From: CAZWHE01 sp964633825 | GTDB lineage: Bacteria; Planctomycetota; B15-G4; CAYZWU01 | Length of the DNA stretch: 15,261 bases | Assembly (NCBI GenBank): GCA_964633825.1 | Contig: CAZWHE010000101.1 | Location: forward strand, 1 to 15,261 | Direction: 5' to 3' | Part shown: positions 1-7,380 of the stretch, one piece after another | How the letters are laid out: each line of letters opens with the position of its first letter | Position numbering within the stretch: position 1 is the stretch's first letter | Translations under genes and position numbers: made by a program | Notes under the pieces: model-generated | Told to the model about the DNA's origin: nothing | The model's input: the letters and a program-made list of their open reading frames with translations, nothing else | Databases searched by the model: none

Positions 1-1781
1 GTGTAGATCGAGTCGTATTGGCGCCAGTCGGTGACTCCCGAGCGGACCACGGCGCATCGGAAGACGTCGGGATGCTTGAGAATTCCCATGGCGGCCATGT
101 AACCGCCGTATGAGTGGCCGTAGATACCCACGCGGCCGCCGTCCACGTACGGCCTTTGGCTCAAGAAACGCACGCCCTCCGCCTGGTCCCCGATGTCGAC
201 GTCGCCCAGCTTTTCATAGACAGCGGCCTTGAACGCCTTGCCCCGGCCGCCCGTTCCCCGGTTGTCCATACGGGCCGCCAGGTATCCGCGCTTCGTACCG
301 CGAACGCCCGACCGATAGACATTGCGCACCGACCGCGATCCCGGACCGCCGTATACGGAGACGATCAAGGGATATTTTTTTTCGGGATCGAAGCCCTTCG
401 GCTTGTGCAGGATTCCGAACAGGTCGGTCACGCCGTCGCCCGCCTTGAATGTAAAGAGCTCGGAAAGGTTGTCATCCACCTTCGGGCCCTCGGCGAGAAC
501 GGCAATGAGCTCGCCCCCCGTGCTGTAGAGCGCGGTGGAAGGAGGCGTCTCCACGTTTTCGTACTGCGCGGTGAACCACTTTCCGTCGGGCGAGAGGTTG
601 AAGCGCGAATGATGGAAAGGAAGCGTGGTCAGCCTTCTCTGCCCTTCACCGTCGAGCCGCGCCTTGTGGAGCTGCTGGCTGAGCGGATGGCCGTCGCTGT
701 AAGCCGTATAGTAGATCCAGCCTCTGTCTTCGTCGACGTTCACGATGCCGCTTGCCGGAAACTCTCCCCGAGTAAGCGGACGGATCAGCGTCCCGTCGAG
801 ATGGCGCAGCTCGTACTGTCTCCACCCGGACTTTTCCGTCTCCCAGATGAAGCGCTTCCCGTCCTCGAGGAATCGCATGATCGGGTGGTTGTCCTGCCAG
901 GTTTCCTGTCTTTCCGTGACAACGATCCTGGTTTTTCCGGACTCGATATCGAGGGCCATGACGTCGAGCCTTTTCTGGCGGCGGTCGGTGCGGTTGAACA
1001 GAAGCTCCGAGCCGCCGGGCGTGAAGCGCATTTTGAAGAGATACCGGTCCCCTTCACCGGTTTCGACGGGAATCGTCTTTTTGGATTCGAGATCGTAGAT
1101 CAACAGCGAAACCACCGGATTGGCGGCGCCCGCTTTTGTATAACCTTCGGTGTCCAGCTCGGTGTTGAATCGGGTCAGCCCTTTTGTGAGATAAAAGTCC
1201 TTCACCGGTCTCTCGTCGAATTCGTAGAAGACCAGCTTCCGCGAATCCTTCGACCACCACATCCCGCGCCGGACGCCCAGCTCTTCACCGTAAACCCAGT
1301 TGGCCGTCCCGTAGCGGAATTTCCTGCTCCCGCCGGAGGTGACGGCGATCTTCTCACCCGTGGCGTCGTTTTCGAGAACAACGTTCCAGTTCCGGCAGAG
1401 GGCGTACCATACACCATCGGGCGATCGTTCCGTCATATACTGTCGCCCTCTTCCCGGCCTGGGAATGGGGCGCGACACGGCGGATTTGCTTTCGCCCTTG
1501 TCACGAGAACGTTGGGCAATCTTTTTGCCCGGAAGTTTTTCTGTTTTCTCAAGGGGCAGGGTCTTTTTTTCAACCAGGTCGAAGCGGAAGCGCGCGCCCT
1601 CGTTCGTGTAATCAAGGAAAGCGCCGTTCCCGTCCCATTCGACCTGCGAGATTCTCCCGCTGTCAATATCCCGGTCCTCTTCGGACTGCGCGCGGGCCGG
1701 GAGTGCAAAGGCCATGCACACCGGAATGAGAAGAACGGCGGCCCGAGAGCGGAACCGCTTGATCCGGACACACCCCGTCAT
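1..1781 (-). CDS. S9 family (dipeptidyl peptidase IV-type) serine peptidase, 3' end cut by window edge
   Basis: Reading from the ATG at 1781 the frame stays open for 593 codons and leaves the window. An N-terminal signal peptide is visible (basic start, hydrophobic AAVLLIPVCMAFAL, then ARAQ cleavage-like site near residue 32), so the enzyme is exported. The N-terminal part resembles the DPP-IV beta-propeller: it contains WVYGEEL, like the paired-glutamate motif that holds the substrate N-terminus, followed by WWSKDSRKLVFYEFDE. The alpha/beta-hydrolase part shows VYGGPGS, DNRGTGGRGKAF and the nucleophile elbow GHSYGGYM with Ser557. The catalytic Asp and His lie beyond the edge. The family removes N-terminal dipeptides, often X-Pro or X-Ala; the exact specificity is inferred. 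The start overlaps the stop of the upstream beta-helix gene as ATGA (1778-1781), so translation is probably coupled. AGGGA about 10 nt upstream is a weak ribosome site. Confidence 0.93.
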   Translation of the reverse strand, partial: MTGCVRIKRFRSRAAVLLIPVCMAFALPARAQSEEDRDIDSGRISQVEWDGNGAFLDYTNEGARFRFDLVEKKTLPLEKTEKLPGKKIAQRSRDKGESKSAVSRPIPRPGRGRQYMTERSPDGVWYALCRNWNVVLENDATGEKIAVTSGGSRKFRYGTANWVYGEELGVRRGMWWSKDSRKLVFYEFDERPVKDFYLTKGLTRFNTELDTEGYTKAGAANPVVSLLIYDLESKKTIPVETGEGDRYLFKMRFTPGGSELLFNRTDRRQKRLDVMALDIESGKTRIVVTERQETWQDNHPIMRFLEDGKRFIWETEKSGWRQYELRHLDGTLIRPLTRGEFPASGIVNVDEDRGWIYYTAYSDGHPLSQQLHKARLDGEGQRRLTTLPFHHSRFNLSPDGKWFTAQYENVETPPSTALYSTGGELIAVLAEGPKVDDNLSELFTFKAGDGVTDLFGILHKPKGFDPEKKYPLIVSVYGGPGSRSVRNVYRSGVRGTKRGYLAARMDNRGTGGRGKAFKAAVYEKLGDVDIGDQAEGVRFLSQRPYVDGGRVGIYGHSYGGYMAAMGILKHPDVFRCAVVRSGVTDWRQYDSIY

Positions 1782-2149
1782 TGCGCCGGGTTCCCTGTTT
1801 TCCCGGTCGTCCTGCAACCCAATTCCCGGCAGGGAGAATTTTCCTGCAGGCCGTAATCACCGCCGGCGGGATCGACAAAGAGAGGATCGATATCGATCAT
1901 GTTCGGGCCCCACTGAAAAGCCTCCTCGTCGTTCTCCCGGTTCACCGAATCCCGTCCGCCCTGCAGGTCGGAATCGTTGATGGATAAAGTTGATTTTTCA
2001 GTCGTCAAAATCTCAGGTCCATAAGGACCATCGTTGTCCCAGAATATCGAGTTCTGGACGGTTACAGTCGATTGGGAACTGAAAACACCGCCCCCTCCGA
2101 AAAGATCTAAGATCCTCACCCGGCGACCACCCCGGTCGCGGTTCGATCT
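1778..2149 (-). pseudogene. C-terminal part of the same beta-helix protein, beyond the in-frame TGA
   Basis: This stretch is in the same frame as the 2150-3145 segment and is separated from it only by TGA 2150-2152. After a basic, non-repeat stretch (RSNRDRGGRRV) it carries one more coil (GGGGVFSSQSTVTVQNSIFWDN). It then shows the ending typical of these proteins (IDIDPLFVDPAGGDYGLQENSPC-x-ELG). A GTG at 2119 could in theory start a 113-residue protein, but no ribosome site precedes it and it would begin mid-fold, so I read this as the tail of the upstream gene. The stop overlaps the start of the S9 peptidase gene as ATGA. Whether the full protein is made depends on TGA readthrough, selenocysteine insertion or a sequence error. 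Two G5 runs flanking the odd stretch (2153-2157 and near 2093) leave room for a compensating pair of indels as another explanation. Confidence 0.7.
2123..2139 (-). other. Hairpin 16 nt after the in-frame TGA of the beta-helix gene (SECIS-like geometry)
   Basis: On the minus strand, GCGACC-GGGGT-GGTCGC forms a perfect 6-bp stem with a 5-nt loop beginning GG; two further C-G pairs form if one C is bulged. Sixteen nt separate the TGA (2150) from the loop. Bacterial SECIS elements generally have a stem with a small apical loop carrying G in its first two positions, roughly 16-37 nt after the UGA. The shape fits, but GC-rich coding DNA makes such hairpins by chance fairly often. Confidence 0.3.
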
Positions 2150-3145
2150 TCACCCCCTCCGCGTCGGTTTGCCCGTGACCAGATTGCCCGCCACGGTGTT
2201 ATGGTTCATCAGCACGGAGGACTGGAAGCAGGCGGCGGCGCCCCCATCGATATTCGCCCTGTTTTTGATAATCAGATTATCCGTCATCGTTCCCGTCGAC
2301 TGAAAGCAATGGATCCCGCCGCCGCAGTCATCGGCCTCGTTCTCCGAAACGACGTTGCCGGTGATCGCAAAATCCTTGGAACCGTTGCAGTTGATTCCTC
2401 CGCCGTGAAAATCGGCCGCAATGTTGTCCGAGATCGTGTTGTTCGATATGGTCGGAAGAGACTCTCCGCAATAAATTCCCCCGCCGCTGTTATCGGCCCT
2501 GTTCGCCGAAACCACATTATGCGATATCGTGGGTGCTGATTTGTGACAGCAGATGCCGCCGCCGATTCCGGCGCCGTTCTCGGTGATCGTGTTGTTCAAG
2601 ATCACCGGCTTCGAAGAATCAAAACACCCGATGCCGCCCCCGTAAAGCTGCGCGCCGTTGTGATGGATCAGATTGTCGATGATCAGCGGAGCCGCTCCGC
2701 GGCAGTAAATTCCGCCCCCGGAGCCGGACGCCCAATTTTCGGTAATCCTGTTGCCCCTGATCGTCGGAGACGATTCGTAACAGTAGATACCGCCTCCGAA
2801 ACGGCCGAGGGGATGCCCCCTTTTCCCCTTTCCATTGGTCAACGTGAAGCCCTCGAGAATCGAACCGCGTTTTTCACCCCCCTCAATGGTCACCACACTC
2901 CCGGCCTGGCCGCCGTCGATTATCGTCTCTTCGGGGCCGCTGCTGCTTCGGAGGATGACGGCCTTTCCGCAGAAGTCGATGTTTTCATTGTAGGTGCCGG
3001 GCCCCACGATGATGACGTCGCCGTCGCCCGCAGAAGCGACGGCGAGCTGAATCATCTGATAATCCTCGGGAACGCGCAGCGTCTCGGCCGAACAAAAAGC
3101 ATGTATTGCGAGAAACACAAAAAGGAAATAAGAGAGCGGCCTCAT
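2150..3145 (-). CDS. Secreted right-handed beta-helix protein, N-terminal part up to an in-frame TGA
   Basis: A 331-residue product starts at an ATG with AGGAGG six or so nt upstream and a signal peptide (SYFLFVFLAIHAFCSA). It opens with the usual beta-helix capping region (LRVPEDYQMIQLAVASAGDGDVIIVGPGTY), as in pectin-lyase-fold and NosD-like surface proteins. About eight coils follow, each built as GGGI-x-C then S-x-PTI-x-N-x-I; a Cys sits at the same place in nearly every coil (IYC, IYC, IGC, ICC, IYC, INC, IHC, AAC). The fold usually binds or cleaves polysaccharide, but I see no catalytic motif. The frame ends at TGA 2150-2152 in the middle of a coil, and the same frame continues downstream with another coil and a typical C-terminus (entry 1778-2149). 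The intact gene would be about 455 residues. It diverges from the MscS gene at 3261. Confidence 0.85.
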   Translation of the reverse strand: MRPLSYFLFVFLAIHAFCSAETLRVPEDYQMIQLAVASAGDGDVIIVGPGTYNENIDFCGKAVILRSSSGPEETIIDGGQAGSVVTIEGGEKRGSILEGFTLTNGKGKRGHPLGRFGGGIYCYESSPTIRGNRITENWASGSGGGIYCRGAAPLIIDNLIHHNGAQLYGGGIGCFDSSKPVILNNTITENGAGIGGGICCHKSAPTISHNVVSANRADNSGGGIYCGESLPTISNNTISDNIAADFHGGGINCNGSKDFAITGNVVSENEADDCGGGIHCFQSTGTMTDNLIIKNRANIDGGAAACFQSSVLMNHNTVAGNLVTGKPTRRG

Positions 3146-3260
3146 GGTTTTCCTCCTGAGATTTCTGTTGTAATAAGCGATTGTACCAGAAACATTCGAC
3201 CTCTACCATTTTAAGGAGCGATGACATCGAGATCATTAGTACGCTGAAAGGAGAATCTAA

Positions 3261-4541
3261 ATGAAACTCTTTTTTTTGAGCTGGGCCTTGCTCGCCGTTC
3301 TTTGCGCGGCCCTCCACGCCGCTCCCGCACAGGAGACGGGTGAAGCCGGCCGGAATGCCGTCTCATCGGCGACATCGGCCGATCCGGCGATCGATCTCGC
3401 CGAGCTCGATCTGCTGCTCAAGCCGATGAGGAAAGACGAAATCGAGTCGGAGGTCCGGGCCTGGACGGCCCTGCTGGAATCCAAAGCCAAATCGATCTCG
3501 AAGATCGAGATCGAGTCCGGAAAGGCCGAGGGCGAGGCGAAAGAGATGCTTCTCGAACAAGCCGCAGCCTTAAAGGTCGAGCAGGCCGGCCTGATCGGCC
3601 GCGTCAATGCCGTTCTCGCCGCCTGGGCCGAGAAAGGGGGCGAGATCGCGGAGCATGAAAAATATGTGAGCGTGATCTCCGGCCATATGAACGATTCCGC
3701 GAACGCGGACGCGGCATGGACCACTTTCCTCGTTTGGCTGCAATCCAAAGAAGGCGGAATCCGGGTGGGAACGAATATCCTGCTCTTCCTTCTCACCATC
3801 ATTGCCTTCAAGATTCTTGCCGGCCTTCTCGGCAAGGTCGTCCGGAAAGCCCTCGACAGGCTCAAAAAAACCTCGGAGCTTTTGCGAAACTTCCTGGTCA
3901 ATTCGGTGCGGCGCGTGACCTTCTTCATCGGCGTCATCGTGGCGATCTCGTGGCTCGGCGTCGATATCGGTCCTTTCCTTGCCGCCATGGGCGTTGTCGG
4001 CTTTGTCGTCGGCTTCGCGCTGCAGGGAACGCTCAGCAACTTCGCCTGCGGCGTCATGATCCTCATTTACCGGCCCTATGATATCGGGGACGCCGTCGAG
4101 GTTGCGGGGGTGGCGGGCTCGGTGGAGGCGATGACGCTCGTTTCAACGACAATCAAGAGCTGGGACAACCAGAAGATCGTGGTCCCCAACAGCGCGATCT
4201 GGGGCGGCATCATCACCAACATCACCGGGAACGAAACGAGGCGCGTCGACATGACCTTCGGAATCAGCTACGCCGACGACATCGCCAAGGCCCAGGGCGT
4301 GCTCGAGGAGATCGTCAAGAGCCACCCGCTTGTGCTCAAAGACCCGGAGCCCGTGATCAGGCTGCACGAGCTCGCCGATTCGTCGGTCAACTTTATTGTC
4401 CGCCCCTGGTCGAAGACGTCCGACTACTGGAACGTCTACTGGGACGTCGTCCGCTCCGTGAAGGAACGTTTCGACAAGGAGGGCATTTCGATCCCCTTCC
4501 CTCAGCGCGATGTGTACGTCCATCAGGCCGCGCCGGCGTAA
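3261..4541 (+). CDS. MscS-family mechanosensitive ion channel with signal peptide
   Basis: The 426-residue product starts at an ATG with AAAGGAG seven nt upstream. It has a signal peptide (LFFLSWALLAVLCAALHA). A charged, coiled-coil-prone periplasmic segment follows at about residues 60-125 (KSISKIEIESGKAEGEAKEML). Membrane helices lie near 168-188 and 212-234. The pore helix is at about 237-262: GPFLAAMGVVGFVVGFALQG then TLSNFACGVMILIYRPYDIGD, the Gly/Ala-rich TM3 and beta-domain start typical of MscS. The cytoplasmic part has VVPNSAIWGGIITN and FGISYADD, usual for the family. Such channels open under membrane tension and release solutes during osmotic downshift. The protein is longer than E. 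coli MscS (286 residues) because of the added N-terminal exported segment. The next gene begins 27 nt after the TAA, so the two may be co-transcribed; I see no functional link. Confidence 0.93.
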   Translation: MKLFFLSWALLAVLCAALHAAPAQETGEAGRNAVSSATSADPAIDLAELDLLLKPMRKDEIESEVRAWTALLESKAKSISKIEIESGKAEGEAKEMLLEQAAALKVEQAGLIGRVNAVLAAWAEKGGEIAEHEKYVSVISGHMNDSANADAAWTTFLVWLQSKEGGIRVGTNILLFLLTIIAFKILAGLLGKVVRKALDRLKKTSELLRNFLVNSVRRVTFFIGVIVAISWLGVDIGPFLAAMGVVGFVVGFALQGTLSNFACGVMILIYRPYDIGDAVEVAGVAGSVEAMTLVSTTIKSWDNQKIVVPNSAIWGGIITNITGNETRRVDMTFGISYADDIAKAQGVLEEIVKSHPLVLKDPEPVIRLHELADSSVNFIVRPWSKTSDYWNVYWDVVRSVKERFDKEGISIPFPQRDVYVHQAAPA

Positions 4542-4568
4542 TCCATCTTTTTAACGAGGAGACAACAA

Positions 4569-5558
4569 ATGATTCCGTCGACCGCTCTTTCGGTCATGAT
4601 TCTCTTTCTCTTGGTTCCCGCGCCGTCGGAATTGCCAGGGGATAAAGCGCCGCCGGGATACATCGCCGGCCGTGTCGTCGATCTTTCGGGGGATCCCGTT
4701 CCAAATGCATCCGTCTTCGCCTGGGTTCCGGACTGTGACGATCAGCGAAAGGTCGAAGCGAGGACAAGCAAGGACGGGAGATTTCGCCTCGGCCCTTTCG
4801 AGCCGGAACTGGTGTTGACCCTCTGGGCCGAGTCGGAGAACCTCTGCCGCCAACGGATGGAAGGCTTGGCCGTCCTGCCCGGCATGGATCACGAGGCGGG
4901 TGATTTTGCACTGGCTCCGGGCACCCGCTTCAGGGGGAGGGTTTCGAACAGCGAGGGCCGGCCGCTCCCAAGAGCCGTGGTTTCGGTCTCTCACTCTTAT
5001 ATGAGCCTGGCGCACACCGTCCGCCTTTACGGGCAGGGCTGGGATGTGACCTGCAGCGATGACGGCCGGTTCGAGACTCCGCCGCTCCCTCCGGGCGGAC
5101 ACTCCTTCCTTTTCAGCGCTCCGGGCATGGCTTATGCCCATCAATCTGTGTGGCTGTCGCCGGGCGAAGAGGACCGGGTCCTTCCGGAAGTCAGAATGAA
5201 AAAGGACGTCGTCATTTCGGGAAGGGTGCTCGGCCGCAAAAACGAGCCCGTTCCGGAGGCGTGGGTCTGCGTGGACTACGACTATGACCACTGCGTCACC
5301 ACCGATTCGGAGGGCCGCTTCGTTCTTCGCGGTTACGACGACGGGGCGGAGGATATCACCGTCACGGCGGCCGGTTATATCGAGCTCGAGATCCCCGTCG
5401 CCCGGATCCCCGAGAGCGGCGTATTGGTCATGGAAAAGGCGTACCGGTTCAGCGGAACAGTGAAGGACTCGGACACGGGCGAGCCCGTGCGCATCGACGA
5501 TCTCCTTCTCTGCAAGGTGGAACGAAATCCCGGCGGCGCCGTCCGGCTCTGGGGGTGA
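4569..5558 (+). CDS. Secreted carboxypeptidase-regulatory-like (beta-sandwich repeat) protein, N-terminal part up to an in-frame TGA
   Basis: The ATG follows a GAGGAG ribosome site and a short hydrophobic signal sequence (ALSVMILFLLVPAP). The 329 residues contain repeated CarboxypepD_reg-like beta-sandwich units, each with the pattern G-R-V-x-D/N, P-x-A-x-V, then D-G-R-F-x-L/T-x-x-L-P-P-G. Examples are IAGRVVDLSGDPVPNASVFAW, FRGRVSNSEGRPLPRAVVSV and ISGRVLGRKNEPVPEAWVCV. These units are transthyretin-like folds in secreted and surface proteins and give no enzyme activity by themselves. The frame stops at TGA 5556-5558 inside a repeat, after RIDDLLLCKVERNPGGAVRLWG, and resumes in the same frame with GSDYDQPETGRFHVSYEEPGEY. 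The full protein would be 608 residues including the TGA position (codon 330). It lies 27 nt after the MscS gene. Confidence 0.82.
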   Translation: MIPSTALSVMILFLLVPAPSELPGDKAPPGYIAGRVVDLSGDPVPNASVFAWVPDCDDQRKVEARTSKDGRFRLGPFEPELVLTLWAESENLCRQRMEGLAVLPGMDHEAGDFALAPGTRFRGRVSNSEGRPLPRAVVSVSHSYMSLAHTVRLYGQGWDVTCSDDGRFETPPLPPGGHSFLFSAPGMAYAHQSVWLSPGEEDRVLPEVRMKKDVVISGRVLGRKNEPVPEAWVCVDYDYDHCVTTDSEGRFVLRGYDDGAEDITVTAAGYIELEIPVARIPESGVLVMEKAYRFSGTVKDSDTGEPVRIDDLLLCKVERNPGGAVRLWG

Positions 5559-6395
5559 GGATCCGATTACGATCAACCCGAAACCGGTCGGTTTCACGTG
5601 AGCTATGAAGAGCCCGGCGAGTATCACATCAAGATCGAAGCGCAGGGCTACAAGGACGGCGAGCTCTTTATCAAGCCCCTGGAAAAGCCCGAAGACCTGG
5701 GCGGGCTGTTGATCGAGATGCACAAGCTCGACAGCCAAACGATCAAAAGCGAAGCGACCCGTGTGACAGGCAGGATCTCGCTCGATGGAAAGCCGGTTAA
5801 AGCCGGGTGGATCAGTGCATGGACGAAATGCAATGAGCCCAACCCGGCCAACGTGCGCATTCTTCGCGGATGCCCCGCACCCTACGGGGGCAGAATGTGG
5901 CAAAGAGCTCTTCTTCAGGCGGACGGCGCCTTCATTCTGTATCCTCTGAGTCGGGGGACTTGGTTTTTCCTCGTCCAGACGGCAAATCGCCGCAACGATG
6001 TGGTCGGCCCGATCATTCTCGGAAAGGGAGAGGGGGAACGGGCCCTCCCGATCGACCTCCCGGCTTTGGCCGCGATCCGGGGAAAGGTGGTTGATTTGCC
6101 CGAAAGGATGCTCGGCCGTGTCTTCGTTGTCGCTTTCAACGACAACATCTTTCGAACCGAGGCGCGCGTCGCCCTGGACGGGACTTTCGAGCTCGAAGGC
6201 CTTCCTTCCGGGACCTACGGTTTGCGCGCCGGCCACGACGATTTCGGTGAGCGCCGCACGGCCTACGAGAAGCTCTACGACTTCAATGATTTCGATTCGG
6301 TTGCCGATCCGTGGAAGGGCGTGACCAAAATTACAGTTGGAGAGGGGGACGTGATCGAAAATGTCGTCGTCGACTATACGCCGGCGGCGGAGTGA
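5559..6395 (+). pseudogene. C-terminal part of the same carboxypeptidase-regulatory-like protein, beyond the in-frame TGA
   Basis: Same frame as 4569-5558, separated only by the TGA. Immediately after the stop the frame reads GSDYDQPETGRFHVSYEEPGEY then HIKIEAQGYKDGELFI, which completes the interrupted beta-sandwich repeat. More repeats follow (TRVTGRISLDGKPVKAGWIS; AIRGKVVDLPERMLGRVFVV then DGTFELEGLPSGTYGLRAG), and it ends with TGA after YTPAAE. A GTG at 5598 would give a 265-residue product, but it has no ribosome site and lies inside the repeat, so an independent gene is unlikely. Sequence on both sides of the TGA fits one frame, so a single base change, or deliberate recoding, explains the interruption better than an indel. 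The codons downstream show no other disruption, which argues against long-standing decay. Confidence 0.75.
5580..5595 (+). other. Hairpin 27 nt after the in-frame TGA at 5556 (SECIS-like geometry)
   Basis: GAAACC-GGTC-GGTTTC is a perfect 6-bp stem with a GGTC tetraloop, and 27 nt lie between the TGA and the loop. From general knowledge, the apical loop of the E. coli fdhF selenocysteine element also carries GGUC. The fit is suggestive only: no selenoprotein family or Sec machinery is seen here. Confidence 0.35.
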
Positions 6396-6409
6396 CTAAT
6401 AATATTAAG

Positions 6410-6437
6410 TTGACATATCAAATATAATAACTAATAT
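6410..6437 (+). promoter_or_regulatory. Sigma70-like promoter for the 6499 gene
   Basis: A consensus TTGACA at 6410-6415 is followed by 16 nt and TAATAT at 6432-6437. It lies in an AT-rich spacer of about 100 bp (6396-6498) that contrasts with the GC-rich genes on both sides. Transcription would start near 6445, about 55 nt before the start codon, and a T10 run at 6449-6458 lies just inside the leader. Confidence 0.5.
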
Positions 6438-6498
6438 AGAAAATAGGATTTTTTTTTCAGACGATTTCAATGACATACTTTTTGAGGGCGGGAAAGTG

Positions 6499-7194
6499 AT
6501 GCAAAAAATCCTCCTCGTTGTTCTGACCTCATTTCTGCCGATAACGAGTGTCAGTGAGGAAAAGCCGATTTTATTCCGATTGGATTATTCAGGCTCGAGG
6601 GTCGGTCTTTACATTACCAGCCGGCACGAAGAATACCCACCCAACCTGATCTGGGGACAGCCCTTGATAAACGCCAGGGGTATTCTTTCGAGTCAGGAAG
6701 CGCTCAACTCAGGGATGGACAGCCGCAGTGCCGATGATTTCTTCCTGACACACAGTGCGACACTGACCAAGATCGAATGGTGGGGTGCCTATTACATGGG
6801 CCTGGGGACCTTCAGCTCTGTCAATCTGGAGATCTACCAAGACGCCTACGGTCCGACCAATCCCCCCGGCACCAGCGCAATCTGGAGCATTAATGTCCCA
6901 TACGGGAAATGCGATGAAACCTATGTAGGAACCGTTCTCGGCGACCCGATGTACAAGTATCATATCGTTCTTAATCCGGCGGACTATCTGAACCTGAAGT
7001 CGGGGATAACCTACTGGCTGTGCGCGCAGCCTGTCATGGACGATCCTCCGCAGACAGGCGCGGTGTTGCAGGATCAGATTGTCGGAAGCGAAATCCATTT
7101 CTCCAGCGCTTACTTCAGCATGCCCGACTGGGTCCCGGCGTCCAGCTTTATCATGGGACAGTACGACTGGGCCTTCAATCTTTATGGTTATTGA
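6499..7194 (+). CDS. Secreted protein of unknown function, probable beta-sandwich
   Basis: I take the ATG at 6499 rather than the GTG immediately before it; GAGGGCGGGAA upstream gives a weak ribosome site for either. The 231-residue product begins with a signal peptide (KILLVVLTSFLPITSVS). The body has DSRSADDFFLT, then KIEWWGAYYMG, an IYQD segment, and later SGITYWLCAQP. This ADDF...WWG...Y...G-x-TYWL pattern is one I associate with exported jelly-roll-like domains of environmental bacteria, where the ADDF and WWG strands form a sandwich. No catalytic residues are recognisable. The two Cys (GKCDET and WLCAQP) may pair. It is preceded by its own promoter and followed by a hairpin that overlaps its stop codon. 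Confidence 0.8.
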   Translation: MQKILLVVLTSFLPITSVSEEKPILFRLDYSGSRVGLYITSRHEEYPPNLIWGQPLINARGILSSQEALNSGMDSRSADDFFLTHSATLTKIEWWGAYYMGLGTFSSVNLEIYQDAYGPTNPPGTSAIWSINVPYGKCDETYVGTVLGDPMYKYHIVLNPADYLNLKSGITYWLCAQPVMDDPPQTGAVLQDQIVGSEIHFSSAYFSMPDWVPASSFIMGQYDWAFNLYGY

Positions 7195-7223
7195 GCGCTT
7201 GCCTTTTCGGCAGGAGCACTCAA
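7191..7223 (+). terminator. Hairpin overlapping the stop codon of the 6499-7194 gene, possible terminator
   Basis: TTGAG at 7191-7195 pairs with CTCAA at 7219-7223. Inside are GCT/AGC and TGCC/GGCA pairs around a TTTTC loop, giving 12 pairs with one mismatch and a GG bulge. TCTTTCC follows, which is only a weak U tract. A second inverted repeat in the same spacer (GGCCCT 7320-7325 with AGGGCC 7337-7342) lies before the next gene. Confidence 0.4.
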
Positions 7224-7380
7224 TCTTTCCTCAGATTCCGGCGCTTCATCAATGGTCGCGGTTACCATGCGGAATTACGGGAGCTACACGTTTTTGTAAT
7301 AGTCGAAAGCATGGATAACGGCCCTTTGTTCCAGGCAGGGCCGCCGGACAGCACCGATTGATAAGCAGGAGGAGACCATT

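Noticed and set aside
114..1856. A 580-codon plus-strand open frame
   Set aside because: It is codon-aligned antisense to the S9 peptidase, which has clear family motifs; the plus-strand product has none and no ribosome site.
3221..3247. An eight-codon leader peptide upstream of the MscS gene
   Set aside because: AAGGAG lies only two nt from its ATG, which is too close, and nothing in the peptide suggests attenuation.
5551..5558. A frameshift in the G5 run as the cause of the stop at 5556
   Set aside because: The frame before and after is the same and both sides fit the protein family, so a lone indel cannot explain it; a substitution or recoding is needed.
4551..6236. A 561-codon minus-strand open frame opposite the carboxypeptidase-regulatory-like gene
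   Set aside because: Low-complexity GC-driven antisense frame; the plus-strand product has a signal peptide and repeats, and this frame has no recognisable domain.
5598..6395. Independent gene starting at GTG 5598
   Set aside because: No Shine-Dalgarno sequence, begins within a beta-sandwich repeat, and the same frame continues upstream through the TGA.
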